DNA from: Tistlia consotensis USBA 355
GTDB lineage: Bacteria; Pseudomonadota; Alphaproteobacteria; Kiloniellales; DSM-21159
Length of the DNA stretch: 64,000 nt
Direction of reading: 5' to 3'
Assembly (NCBI RefSeq): GCF_900177295.1
Contig: NZ_FWZX01000005.1
Span: 186,001 to 250,000, forward strand
Part shown: one piece after another, positions 7,933-15,595 of the stretch
Layout of the letters: each line of letters begins with the position of its first letter
Numbering within the stretch: position 1 is the first letter of the stretch
Notes under the pieces: model-generated
Database searches by the model: none
Told to the model about the DNA's origin: nothing
Seen by the model: only the letters and a program-made list of their open reading frames with translations
Made by a program: the position numbers and the translations under genes

Positions 7933-8337
7933 TCAGAGGCTGGAGAGGTAGGCGATGAGGTCGCCCTTCTCGGCGGCGCTGCAGGGCCGGCCGAGCACGG
8001 AGTCGCAGTTGCGCTTGAACCACTTCTCGACGAAGGCCGAGTCGGTGAAGCGCTTCGGGTTGGCCGAGACCGCCATCGGCTCGATCGCCTTGCCGGCGCG
8101 CGTCCGGCCGGGCATGCGCGGGTCCATGCCGTGGCAGGTCGTGCAGGAGGGGGTCTCGGGCTTGCCGCCGGCGTGGCTGGCCTCGAAGAAGGCCTTGCCA
8201 CGCTCGGCCGAGAAGGCTGCCACGCCGGCCTCCTTGGCGTAGCCGTCGAGGATCGCCTGGCGCACCGGGGAAGCGGCGAGGGCCAGGCCGGCGGTCGCGA
8301 CCAGGGTCACGGCGAGCAGGATGGTCGGCAGTCTCAT
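7933..8337 (-). CDS. shp: SHP-type oxygen-binding cytochrome c (DUF1924)
   Basis: A 134-residue periplasmic monoheme cytochrome. A signal peptide ends near residue 21-22. CTTCH is at 65-69, and the C-terminal half carries FVEKWFKRNCDSVLGRPCS. Sphaeroides heme protein uses an asparagine (Asn88, mature numbering) as a displaceable sixth ligand; N110 here becomes residue 88 if 22 residues are removed, and C111/C119 could form the family disulfide. SHP binds O2, NO and other small ligands. Its start overlaps the stop of the b561 fusion by 4 bases (ATGA). Confidence 0.87.
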   Translation of the reverse strand: MRLPTILLAVTLVATAGLALAASPVRQAILDGYAKEAGVAAFSAERGKAFFEASHAGGKPETPSCTTCHGMDPRMPGRTRAGKAIEPMAVSANPKRFTDSAFVEKWFKRNCDSVLGRPCSAAEKGDLIAYLSSL

Positions 8338-9482
8338 GGGGTCGTCTCCTCGGGCACATGGATGGCAGTGGGGTCGAAGCGGCCGCTCCGGGCGTCGCCG
8401 TGGCAGGCCTCGCAGTTGCCGCGGCCGCCGACCGGCCGCGACGCGAAGAGCGCCTCGGGGAGGCCGGCGTGGGTGCGCCGCCAGAAGGGTGTCGCGGTGA
8501 TGCTGAAGGGCCGCTCGGCGGCGACCCGGCGCAGCCGGTTGGCCGCCTTGGTGTCGTAGGCCTCGGCGGCGTTGGCCTGCAGGTAGGCGGCGATCGCTGC
8601 CGCGGTCTCCGGGTCGAGGGAGGCGTTCTCGCCGAAGTGGTCGTCGAGCCCGGCCATCAGCGTGGCCCAGGAGGCGCGCGGCAGCAGGCTCGGGTGGTAG
8701 GCGACGTGGCAGGCCGAGCACTCCTCCGCGTAGGTCGGATCGAGCGGCGCCGACGGCACGCCGAGCCCCGGCCGCGCGGCGAAGGACCAGACGGCTGCCG
8801 CCGAGACGGCGAGCAGGCCGCCGCCGAGCAAGGCCGCCACCACGGGCCGGGCCCGGCGCGGCGCCGGCGGATGGTCGCCGGCCCGCGCCTCCTTGCGGCC
8901 GTCGACCAGGGCGAGCACCAGGTTCTCGCGGCTGCGCCGGCTCTCGACCAGGACCCCGGCCAGATGCAGGGCGATCAGGCCGAGCAGCAGGAAGGCGAGC
9001 AGCCGGTGCAGTCCGCGCAGCTCCCAGCCGGTCGCGAAGCTGGTGGCGAAGGCGAGCGGCCCCGACTTCAGGACGCCGCCGAGCGCGATCGTGCCGGTCG
9101 CCGCCAGGAGGGCGACGACCAGCAGCAGCGCCAGCACCATGGCGCCGCCGAGGGGATTGTGGCCGCGGTGGCGGACACCGCCGCCGGACAGCAGCCCGCG
9201 CAGGTGCGCGCGCATCGCCTTCGGCCCGGCCAGGAAGTCGCCGAAGCGCGCGTGGGTCGGGCCGAGGAAGCCCCAGAGGACGCGCAGGGCGACCAGCGCC
9301 GCCGCCGCGATCCCGGACCAGAGATGGACCTCGACCCAGGTGGCGTCGCCGAAGAAGCCGCTCGCCGCGGCGGTCGCCAGCGTCGCGACGAGCGACCAGT
9401 GGAACAGCCTGACGAAGCCGTCCCACACCGGCACCCGGACGGGCTCGCCTGCGGAACCCTGCGCGCGTGGCGCCCCGGCCAT
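8334..9482 (-). CDS. Cytochrome b561 fused to a diheme cytochrome c (DHC) domain
   Basis: A 382-residue membrane protein. The b561 part (about 18-195) has four helices with heme-b candidate histidines H28, H53, H159 and H173. A fifth helix at about 213-233 leads into a periplasmic DHC domain with CSACH (255-259), MAGLDDHFGENASLD and CEACH (357-361). It would take electrons from membrane quinol and hand them over two c hemes to SHP. In Rhodobacter cytochrome b and DHC are separate proteins; here they are fused while a second free DHC is kept. Confidence 0.88.
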   Translation of the reverse strand: MAGAPRAQGSAGEPVRVPVWDGFVRLFHWSLVATLATAAASGFFGDATWVEVHLWSGIAAAALVALRVLWGFLGPTHARFGDFLAGPKAMRAHLRGLLSGGGVRHRGHNPLGGAMVLALLLVVALLAATGTIALGGVLKSGPLAFATSFATGWELRGLHRLLAFLLLGLIALHLAGVLVESRRSRENLVLALVDGRKEARAGDHPPAPRRARPVVAALLGGGLLAVSAAAVWSFAARPGLGVPSAPLDPTYAEECSACHVAYHPSLLPRASWATLMAGLDDHFGENASLDPETAAAIAAYLQANAAEAYDTKAANRLRRVAAERPFSITATPFWRRTHAGLPEALFASRPVGGRGNCEACHGDARSGRFDPTAIHVPEETTP

Positions 9483-9536
9483 TGCCCTCGTCTCCCTCGT
9501 CGCTTCGTCCGATCGACGAGGAGGGTGACCGGGGAT

Positions 9537-9577
9537 GCTGACGCCTTCCTGACGGATCCGGTCAGGCGGGCGTCAGC
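9537..9577. terminator. Interrupted hairpin between caiD-like gene and cytochrome operon
   Basis: GCTGACGCC pairs with GGCGTCAGC (9 bp), and inside it CCTGAC pairs with GTCAGG around a 7-base loop, with a 2-by-2 internal loop between. It begins 10 bases past the CaiD-like stop codon on the minus strand and before the b561 gene. No T-tract, so termination is inferred from position; an operator for the cytochrome operon is the alternative. Confidence 0.5.
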
Positions 9578-9586
9578 CTGGCACGG

Positions 9587-10372
9587 TCAGCGCCCCTTCC
9601 AGACCGGCTTGCGCTTCTCGGCGAAGGCGCGGGTGCCTTCCCGCTCGTCCTCGGAGCCGGTGACCGCGTCGACGGCCGGGATCGCCTTGCGGCGCATCAT
9701 GTCGAAGCCCTCCTGCACCGGCAGGTGGCGGGTCATGCGGATCGTCTCCTTGATCGCCGCGAAGACCAGCGGCGGGCCGTCGGCCAGCAGGCCAGCGATC
9801 TCGCGCGCCCGCGCCAGCAGCCTGTCCGCCGGCAGGACCTCGTTGACCAGGCCCCAGCGCAGCGCCTCCTCGGCCTCCATCCAGCGGCCGGTCAGCAGCA
9901 TGTCCAGGGCGACGTGGTAGGGGATCAGGCGGTGCAGCTTCAGGGTCGCGGCGTCGGCGAAGACGCCGACCTTGATCTCCGGCAGGGCGAAGCGGGCGTG
10001 CTCGGCGGCGAGGATCAGGTCGGCCGAGATCATCAGCTCGAAGCCGCCGCCGACCGCCAGGCCGTTGACCGCGGCGATCACCGGCTTGTTGAGGCCCGGC
10101 AGCTCCTGCAGCCCGGCGAAGCCGCCGACGCCGTAGTCGCTGTCCGAGGCCTCACCGGCCGCGGCGGCCTTGAGGTCCCAGCCCGGGCAGAAGAACTTCT
10201 CGCCGGCGCCGGTGACGATCGCGACGCGCAGCTCGGGATCGTCGCGGAAGCCGGCGAAGACCTCGCCCAGGAGCCGGCTGGTCGCCGCGTCGATGGCGTT
10301 GGCCGGCGGCCGGTTCAGCGTCACCTCCAGCACCTTGCCGCGGCGGACGGTCTCGATCGGGGAGTCGGTCAT
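9587..10372 (-). CDS. caiD: CaiD-like enoyl-CoA hydratase (carnitinyl-CoA dehydratase type)
   Basis: A 261-residue crotonase. It matches Escherichia coli CaiD as I remember it over long stretches: NRPPANAIDA near the start, FRDDPELRVAIVTGAGEKFF, GWDLKAAAAGEA, KPVIAAVNGLAVGGGFEL (oxyanion-hole region) and FAEKRKPVWKGR at the end. CaiD hydrates crotonobetainyl-CoA to carnitinyl-CoA. The neighbouring CoA ligase, acyl-CoA dehydrogenase and BetI-like regulator fit a carnitine-, betaine- or amine-derived acid, but no caiB/caiC homologue is present, so the natural substrate is uncertain. Confidence 0.8.
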   Translation of the reverse strand: MTDSPIETVRRGKVLEVTLNRPPANAIDAATSRLLGEVFAGFRDDPELRVAIVTGAGEKFFCPGWDLKAAAAGEASDSDYGVGGFAGLQELPGLNKPVIAAVNGLAVGGGFELMISADLILAAEHARFALPEIKVGVFADAATLKLHRLIPYHVALDMLLTGRWMEAEEALRWGLVNEVLPADRLLARAREIAGLLADGPPLVFAAIKETIRMTRHLPVQEGFDMMRRKAIPAVDAVTGSEDEREGTRAFAEKRKPVWKGR

Positions 10373-10410
10373 GGGAAAGGGTCCTTTCGCTTCTTGTCTC
10401 GCCGCGCCAC

Positions 10411-10590
10411 TTCCCTCTCTGCCCCTGTGGGGCGGAGAGGGTCAGGGAGAGGTGGGGGACGGCGCTTCAGCCGCCGCGATGTCTATCGTTGGCAGCAAAG
10501 GGGAAGAGCGGCCGGCGGAGAGCGACGCCGCAAGTCCGTCCCCCCCACCTCTCCCTGCCCTCTCCGCCCCCGGGGGCGGAGAGGGAAATC
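10411..10590. repeat. Inverted pair of GC-rich palindromic repeats in a 248-base intergenic gap
   Basis: The stretch 10429-10459 (GGGGCGGAGAGGG...GGGAGAGGTGGGGGA) is nearly the reverse complement of 10539-10570, and each copy has its own short palindrome (CTCTGCCCC/GGGGCGGAGAG and CTCTCCGCCCCC/GGGGGCGGAGAG). Together they fill most of the gap between the CaiD-like gene and the CoA ligase. No gene is evident in the gap. Same family as at 6607, 30695 and 44924. Confidence 0.65.
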
Positions 10591-10620
10591 GGCGCGATGG
10601 AGACCGGGGCAGCACGTCCG

Positions 10621-12738
10621 CTACTCCTCCCGCAACCGGATCAGGGCGTCGACGGCGACGGCTCCCCCGCCCTCCGCCCCCAGGGGCCGCACCAGGATCG
10701 GGTTGACGTCGAGCTCGACCAGGCGGTGGGCCTCGGAGACGGCGTAGCGCTGGACGGCCTGGATCGCGGCGACCAGCGCCGGCAGGTCGCCGGCCGGGCG
10801 GCCGCGGTGGCCCTCGATCAGCCGCATGACCCGGAGCGAGCGCAGCGCCCGCTCGATCTCCCCGGCGCTCGCCATCAGCATCAGGATCGCGCGGTCGGCG
10901 ATCAGCTCGACCAGCACGCCGCCGGAGCCGACCAGCAGGAAGAGGCCGAGCTGCGGGTCGTGCTGGACGCCGACGATGACCTCGGCAAGCGCGTCGGGGA
11001 CCATGGCCTCGACCAGCAGCGCCTCGCCGAGCGGCAGCAGCTCGGCCGCCGTCGCGCGCACCGCTTCGGCATGCTCCAGCTTCAGCCGCACGGCGCCCAG
11101 CTCGCTCTTGTGGGCGAGCCCGGCGCCGGTCGCCTTGAGCACCACGGGATAGCCGAGCGCCTCGGCGGTCGCGACGGCGTCCTCGACGCTGCCGACCCGG
11201 CGGCCCGGCGGCAGGGCCAGGCCGGCGGCCTTCAGGGCCTGCTTGGAGTCCCATTCGGAGAGCGTGCGCACCGCGCCCTCGCTGGCCGGCCGGAATGGCA
11301 GCAGCGGCGGCAGGCCGCCGGTGCCGACGAGCGCCCAGGCCTCGCCGATGTCGGCGGCGGCCTCGATCGCGGCCAGGGCCTCGTCGATGCCCTCGAAGGG
11401 CACGATGCCGGCGGCGATCAGGCGCTCGGCGACGGCTTCCGGCATCAGCTCGCCGAGCGTCGCGACGACGCCGGCGCGCCGGCCGGTCGCCCGGACCGCG
11501 TCTTCCAGGGCGTCGAGCGTGACGTCCCAGTCGGCCGGATCGCAGCGGTCGGCGCGCGGCAGGTCGAGGATCAGCAGGGTCAGGTCGAAGCCGCTGTCCA
11601 TCATCGCCCCGAAGGTCGCCGCCGTGCGCGCCCGGTCGGCCCAGATGAAGGTGTGGTAGTCGAGCGGGTTGTCGATCGCCACGAGGTCGCTCAGCGTCGC
11701 CCGCACCGCCTCCCTGCGCGCCGCGCTCAGCGGCCGGAACGCGACGCGACGCTGCTCGCCGGCGTCGGCGATCAGCGAGGCCTCGCCGCCCGAGCAGGAC
11801 ATCGAGGCGATCGCCCGGCCGGGCAGCGCGCCGTGGACGTGCAGCAGCTTGAGCGTCTCCAGGAAGGCCGGGATCGAGTGCACGCGGGCGATGCCGAGGC
11901 GGCGCAGGAAGGCGTCGACGACGGCGTCCTCGCCGGCCAGGGAGGCCGTGTGGCTGAGCGCCAGGCGCTTGCCGGCCTCGGAGCGGCCGGCCTTGAGCGC
12001 GACGATCGGCACGCCGCGCTCCCGGGCGCGCTCGGCGACCCTGGCCAGGCGGCTCGGCTCGTCGATACCCTCGAGGTGCAGGCCGACGGCGGTGACCCGC
12101 GGGTCCTCGATCAGCGCCTCGACGGCGGCGGCGACGCCGATCTTGGCCTGGTTGCCGAGCGCCAGCAGGTAGCCGATCGGCAGGCCGCGCTGGTTCATCG
12201 TGAAGTTGATCGCGATGTTGCCCGACTGGGTCACGATCGCGACGCCGCGCTCGCAGCGCCGGCCGCCGTGCTGGTCGGGCCAGAGCAGCGCGCCGTCGAG
12301 GTAGTTGATCATGCCGTAGCAGTTCGGCCCGATCACCGGCATCAGGCCGCTCGCCTCGACCAGGCGGCGCTGCAGCGCGCCGCCCTCTTCGCCGGCCTCC
12401 TTGAAGCCGGAGGCGTAGGCGATCGCGCCGCCGGCGCCGCGCGCCGCCAGGGCCTCGACGACCTCCAGCGTGCGGTGGCGGTTGACCGCGACGAAGGCCG
12501 CGTCGGGTGCCGCCGGCAGGTCCTCGACCGAGGCGAAGCAGGGCCGCCCGGCGACCTCGGATCTGGTCGGGTTGACCGGCCAGATCGCGCCCCCGTAGCC
12601 CATCTTCTCGCACTGCCGGATCACCACGCCGGCCTCCTTGCCGCCGATCACGGCGATCGAGGCGGGACGCAGCAGCCTGCCGAGCAGGCCCTGGGGCATC
12701 GTGGCGGGCTGTCCGGGTGCCGTTCCGTCGTCGGGCAT
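10621..12738 (-). CDS. ADP-forming acyl-CoA synthetase (acetate--CoA ligase family)
   Basis: A 705-residue fused alpha-beta enzyme. The N-terminal CoA-binding Rossmann domain is at about 15-125 (RPASIAVIGG, GPNCYGMIN). Two succinyl-CoA-synthetase-like domains follow (VAIVTQSGNIAINF; LALSHTASLAGEDAVVDA). A C-terminal ATP-grasp domain is at about 490-705 (YPVVLKATGAGLAHKSELGAV; LVELDVNPILV). It couples acid + CoA + ATP to acyl-CoA + ADP + Pi. It starts 5 bases after the acyl-CoA dehydrogenase stop. The true ATG is set by family alignment; the frame stays open further upstream only by chance. Acid substrate unknown. Confidence 0.9.
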   Translation of the reverse strand: MPDDGTAPGQPATMPQGLLGRLLRPASIAVIGGKEAGVVIRQCEKMGYGGAIWPVNPTRSEVAGRPCFASVEDLPAAPDAAFVAVNRHRTLEVVEALAARGAGGAIAYASGFKEAGEEGGALQRRLVEASGLMPVIGPNCYGMINYLDGALLWPDQHGGRRCERGVAIVTQSGNIAINFTMNQRGLPIGYLLALGNQAKIGVAAAVEALIEDPRVTAVGLHLEGIDEPSRLARVAERARERGVPIVALKAGRSEAGKRLALSHTASLAGEDAVVDAFLRRLGIARVHSIPAFLETLKLLHVHGALPGRAIASMSCSGGEASLIADAGEQRRVAFRPLSAARREAVRATLSDLVAIDNPLDYHTFIWADRARTAATFGAMMDSGFDLTLLILDLPRADRCDPADWDVTLDALEDAVRATGRRAGVVATLGELMPEAVAERLIAAGIVPFEGIDEALAAIEAAADIGEAWALVGTGGLPPLLPFRPASEGAVRTLSEWDSKQALKAAGLALPPGRRVGSVEDAVATAEALGYPVVLKATGAGLAHKSELGAVRLKLEHAEAVRATAAELLPLGEALLVEAMVPDALAEVIVGVQHDPQLGLFLLVGSGGVLVELIADRAILMLMASAGEIERALRSLRVMRLIEGHRGRPAGDLPALVAAIQAVQRYAVSEAHRLVELDVNPILVRPLGAEGGGAVAVDALIRLREE

Positions 12739-12743
12739 CGCGG

Positions 12744-13904
12744 TCACGACTCCAGGGGGCGCAGCAGGTCGCGGGAGATGATGTGGCGCTGGATCTCGCT
12801 GGTGCCGTCCCAGATCCGCTCGACCCGCGCGTCGCGCCAGAGCCGCTCGACCGGCAGCTCGTCCATCAGCCCCATGCCGCCGTAGATCTGCAGGGTCTGG
12901 TCGGTGACCCGCGCCAGCATCTCGGAGGCGAAGAGCTTGGCCTGGGCGATCGGCCGGTCGGCCGCCAGGCCCTGGTCGAGCTGCCAGGCGGCGGCCAGGG
13001 TCAGCCAGTCGGCGGCGTCTATCTCCGTCGCCATGTCGGCCAGCTTGAAGGAGACGCCCTGGAACTTGCCGATGGTCTGGCCGAACTGCTTGCGGCTGGC
13101 CGCCCAGTCGAGCGCCAGGTCGAGGGCGCGGCGCGCCCGGCCGACGCACATCGCGGCGACGGTGATGCGGGTGGCGCCGAGCCAGGTGTTGGCGACCTCG
13201 AAGCCCCGGTCGACCTCGCCCAGAACCTGGCCGGCCGGCAGGCGGCAGTCGTCGAAGGTCAGGATGCAGTTGTGGTAGCCGCGGTGGCTGACCGAGCGGT
13301 AGCCCGGCCGGATCTCGAAGCCCGGCGTGCCGCGGTCGACCAGGAAGGCGGTGATGCGCTTCCTGGGCCCCCGCGGCGTCTGGTCCTCGCCGGTCGCGAC
13401 GAAGCAGATCACGAAGTCGGCGACGTCGGCGTGGCTGATGAAGTGCTTGGTGCCGTTGACCACGAAGTCGTCGCCGTCGCGCCGCGCGAAGCACTTCATG
13501 CCCCGCACGTCGGAGCCGGCGTCCGGCTCGGTCATGGCGAGCGCGTCCATCTTGTCGCCGCGCACGGCCGGCAGCAGGTAGCGCTCGCGCTGCTCCGCGT
13601 CGCAGGCGCAGAGGATGTTCGAGGGCCGGCCCCACCAGACCGAGAGCGCCATCGAGGCGCGGCCGAGCTCGCGCTCGAGCAGCGCGAAGGTCAGGTGGTC
13701 GAGGCCGCCGCCGCCGAACTCCTCGGGGATGTTCGGCGCGTAGAAGCCCATGTCCAGGACCTGGCGCTGGATCGCCTTGCCGGTCTCCAGCGGCAGCTCG
13801 CCGTCGCGCTCGACCTGCGCCTCGAGCGGATAGAGCTCGTTCTCGACGAAGCCGCGCACCGTCTCGACCACCATGCGCTGCTCGTCGCTCAGGCCGAAAT
13901 CCAT
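12744..13904 (-). CDS. Acyl-CoA dehydrogenase family protein
   Basis: A 386-residue FAD enzyme with the full fold: MTEPDAGSDVRGM (FAD/substrate loop, about 124-136), RKQFGQTIGKFQGVSFKLADMAT, and QIYGGMGLMDELPVERLWRDAR near the C-terminus. The position normally holding the catalytic Glu (as in EGTSEIQ) reads WDGTSEIQ, with Asp366 in its place, which is unusual. A crotonobetainyl-CoA-reductase-like or short-chain dehydrogenase role would fit the CaiD-like neighbour. GAGAGCGAGAGG lies ahead of the ATG. Confidence 0.9.
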   Translation of the reverse strand: MDFGLSDEQRMVVETVRGFVENELYPLEAQVERDGELPLETGKAIQRQVLDMGFYAPNIPEEFGGGGLDHLTFALLERELGRASMALSVWWGRPSNILCACDAEQRERYLLPAVRGDKMDALAMTEPDAGSDVRGMKCFARRDGDDFVVNGTKHFISHADVADFVICFVATGEDQTPRGPRKRITAFLVDRGTPGFEIRPGYRSVSHRGYHNCILTFDDCRLPAGQVLGEVDRGFEVANTWLGATRITVAAMCVGRARRALDLALDWAASRKQFGQTIGKFQGVSFKLADMATEIDAADWLTLAAAWQLDQGLAADRPIAQAKLFASEMLARVTDQTLQIYGGMGLMDELPVERLWRDARVERIWDGTSEIQRHIISRDLLRPLES

Positions 13905-14002
13905 CCTCTCGCTCTCCCTGTTCGCCGTGTCCCGGAACAGCTAACGGGCGCCTCGGCGCCCGTCCCTTCCCTTCGCGACATCTGAACGTCGTCGTCAAGT
14001 CG

Positions 14003-14093
14003 GAGCGTCTGGCCCCCCCCCCCCCCCCCCCCCCCGGGGCCCCCCCCCCCCCCCCCGGGGGGGGGGGGGGGGGGGGGGGGGGCCCAGACGCTC
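14003..14093. repeat. Long C/G homopolymer hairpin (possible assembly artefact)
   Basis: The order is GAGCGTCTGG, 23 C (14013-14035), 4 G, 17 C (14040-14056), 26 G (14057-14082), then CCCAGACGCTC. The outer 10 bases (14003-14012 and 14084-14093) are perfect inverted repeats. It sits 10 bases downstream of the aminotransferase stop, where a terminator hairpin is expected. Homopolymers this long are rare in real bacterial DNA, so the core is likely a sequencing or assembly error inside a genuine hairpin. Confidence 0.85.
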
Positions 14094-14103
14094 GCACTCC
14101 ACC

Positions 14104-15558
14104 CTACCGCCGCCACAGCCCCTCGCGCTCCAGGTCGTCCTGGGTTCGCTCGATGCCCTGGCGCAGGATCTCGACCAGACGGTCGATCTCCGGCTTCTCG
14201 ATGATGAGAGGCGGCGACATCACGCACATGTTGTAGATCGGCCGGACGACCAGGCCGAGCTCCTGGCAGTGCGCGTCGATGCGGCCGCCGACCTCCTTGT
14301 CGAGCGCCAGCGGGTTCTTGCTCTGCTTGTCGGCGACGCAGTCGACGCAGGCCATCAGGCCCAGGCCGCGCACCTCGCCGACCAGCGGCAGCGCCTCGAG
14401 CTCCCTGAGGCGCGCCTGGAAGTAGGGCGCGATCTCGCGGACGTGCTCCAGCAGGCCCTCCTGCTCGATGATCCGGATGTTGGCCAGGGCCGCGGCGCAG
14501 GACACCGGATGGCCCGAGTAGGTGTAGCCGTTGGAGTAGACCGAGCCCTTGTTCTCGGGCCCGGCGACCTGCTCGACGACGGCGCGCGAGATGGCGAAGC
14601 CGCCGAGCGGCACGTAGCCGGAGGTGACGCCCTTGGCGAAGGTCACGATGTCCGGCGTGATGCCGAAGACCGCCTCGCTGGCGAACCAGTGGCCGAGCCG
14701 GCCGAAGGCCGTCACGACCTCGTCGGAGATCGTCAGGATGTCGTACTTGCGGCACAGCGCCTGGGCGCGCCGGTGATAGCCCGGCGGCGGCATCAGCACG
14801 CCGCCCGAGGCCAGGATCGGCTCGGCGATGAAGGCGGCGACCCGCTCCGGACCGAGCTCCAGGATCTTCGCCTCCATCTCCTCGATCAGGAAGTCGCAGA
14901 AGCCCTCGACGCTCATGCCCTCGGGCCGGCGGTAGGGATTCGGCGCCGAGAGGTGGACGACCAGGTCCTTGGCGAAGTCGAGGTAGACCTTGTCGCGCTC
15001 CTTGCCCGAGCAGGAGGCCGAGAGATAGGTCGAGCCGTGGTAGGCGCCGCCGCGCGACAGGATGATCTTCTTCTCGGGCCGGCCCAGGTAGTTGTTGAAG
15101 AACTGCACGAAGCGCAGGGCCGAATCGACGGCGGTCGAGCCGCCGGTCGTGAAGAAGACGTGGTCGAGGTCGCCCGGCGTCATCTCGGCGATGCGCGCCG
15201 CCAGCTCGGCGGCGACCGGGCTGGTCGAGTACCAGGGCGAGTTGTAGGCCATGCTCATCGCCTGCTCGGCCATGGCCTCGGCGATCGCGCGCCGGCCGTA
15301 GCCGACCTGCATGCACCACATGCCGGCCGGGCCGTCGATCAGGCGGTTGCCCCGGGCGTCGCGCACATAGACGCCCTCGGCGCCGGTCAGGAGAGTGCGC
15401 GCCTCCTGGCCCAGGTGCTCGAGCGATTCCCAGGGCTGCACCAGGTGGCGGGTGGCCAGGGCCTCGAGCTCCGCGACGGCATTGGCGCCCAGGGGAGCGG
15501 CGGCATCCTCCGGAGGACGGCCCGGACGGTCCGCGGTGTCGGCAAAGGTCTCGGCCAT
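14104..15558 (-). CDS. Class-III (omega) aminotransferase, pyruvate/amine type
   Basis: A 484-residue PLP enzyme. Markers: GMWCMQVGYG (about 80), TTGGSTAVDSALRF (PLP phosphate cup), SRGGAYHGSTYLSAS, ISDEVVTAFGRLGHWF (Asp contacting the pyridine N) and the PLP lysine in VTFAKGVTSGYVPLGG. It resembles putrescine-, taurine- or beta-alanine-pyruvate transaminases; the amine donor is not decidable. The ATG at 15558 is preferred over a GTG 24 bases upstream because GAGGTGA lies 6 bases ahead. It is 37 bases after the second aminotransferase, so probably co-transcribed. Confidence 0.9.
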   Translation of the reverse strand: MAETFADTADRPGRPPEDAAAPLGANAVAELEALATRHLVQPWESLEHLGQEARTLLTGAEGVYVRDARGNRLIDGPAGMWCMQVGYGRRAIAEAMAEQAMSMAYNSPWYSTSPVAAELAARIAEMTPGDLDHVFFTTGGSTAVDSALRFVQFFNNYLGRPEKKIILSRGGAYHGSTYLSASCSGKERDKVYLDFAKDLVVHLSAPNPYRRPEGMSVEGFCDFLIEEMEAKILELGPERVAAFIAEPILASGGVLMPPPGYHRRAQALCRKYDILTISDEVVTAFGRLGHWFASEAVFGITPDIVTFAKGVTSGYVPLGGFAISRAVVEQVAGPENKGSVYSNGYTYSGHPVSCAAALANIRIIEQEGLLEHVREIAPYFQARLRELEALPLVGEVRGLGLMACVDCVADKQSKNPLALDKEVGGRIDAHCQELGLVVRPIYNMCVMSPPLIIEKPEIDRLVEILRQGIERTQDDLEREGLWRR

Positions 15559-15595
15559 GTCTGTCACCTCACTCTCGATCACGGAAATTCCCGTC

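Noticed and set aside
10621-14097. A single very long minus-strand open frame (over 1,100 codons) spanning the CoA ligase, the acyl-CoA dehydrogenase region and the homopolymer block
   Set aside because: Only the part from 12738 leftward matches a protein family; the rest is antisense or off-frame to a clear acyl-CoA dehydrogenase and stays open because of high GC content.
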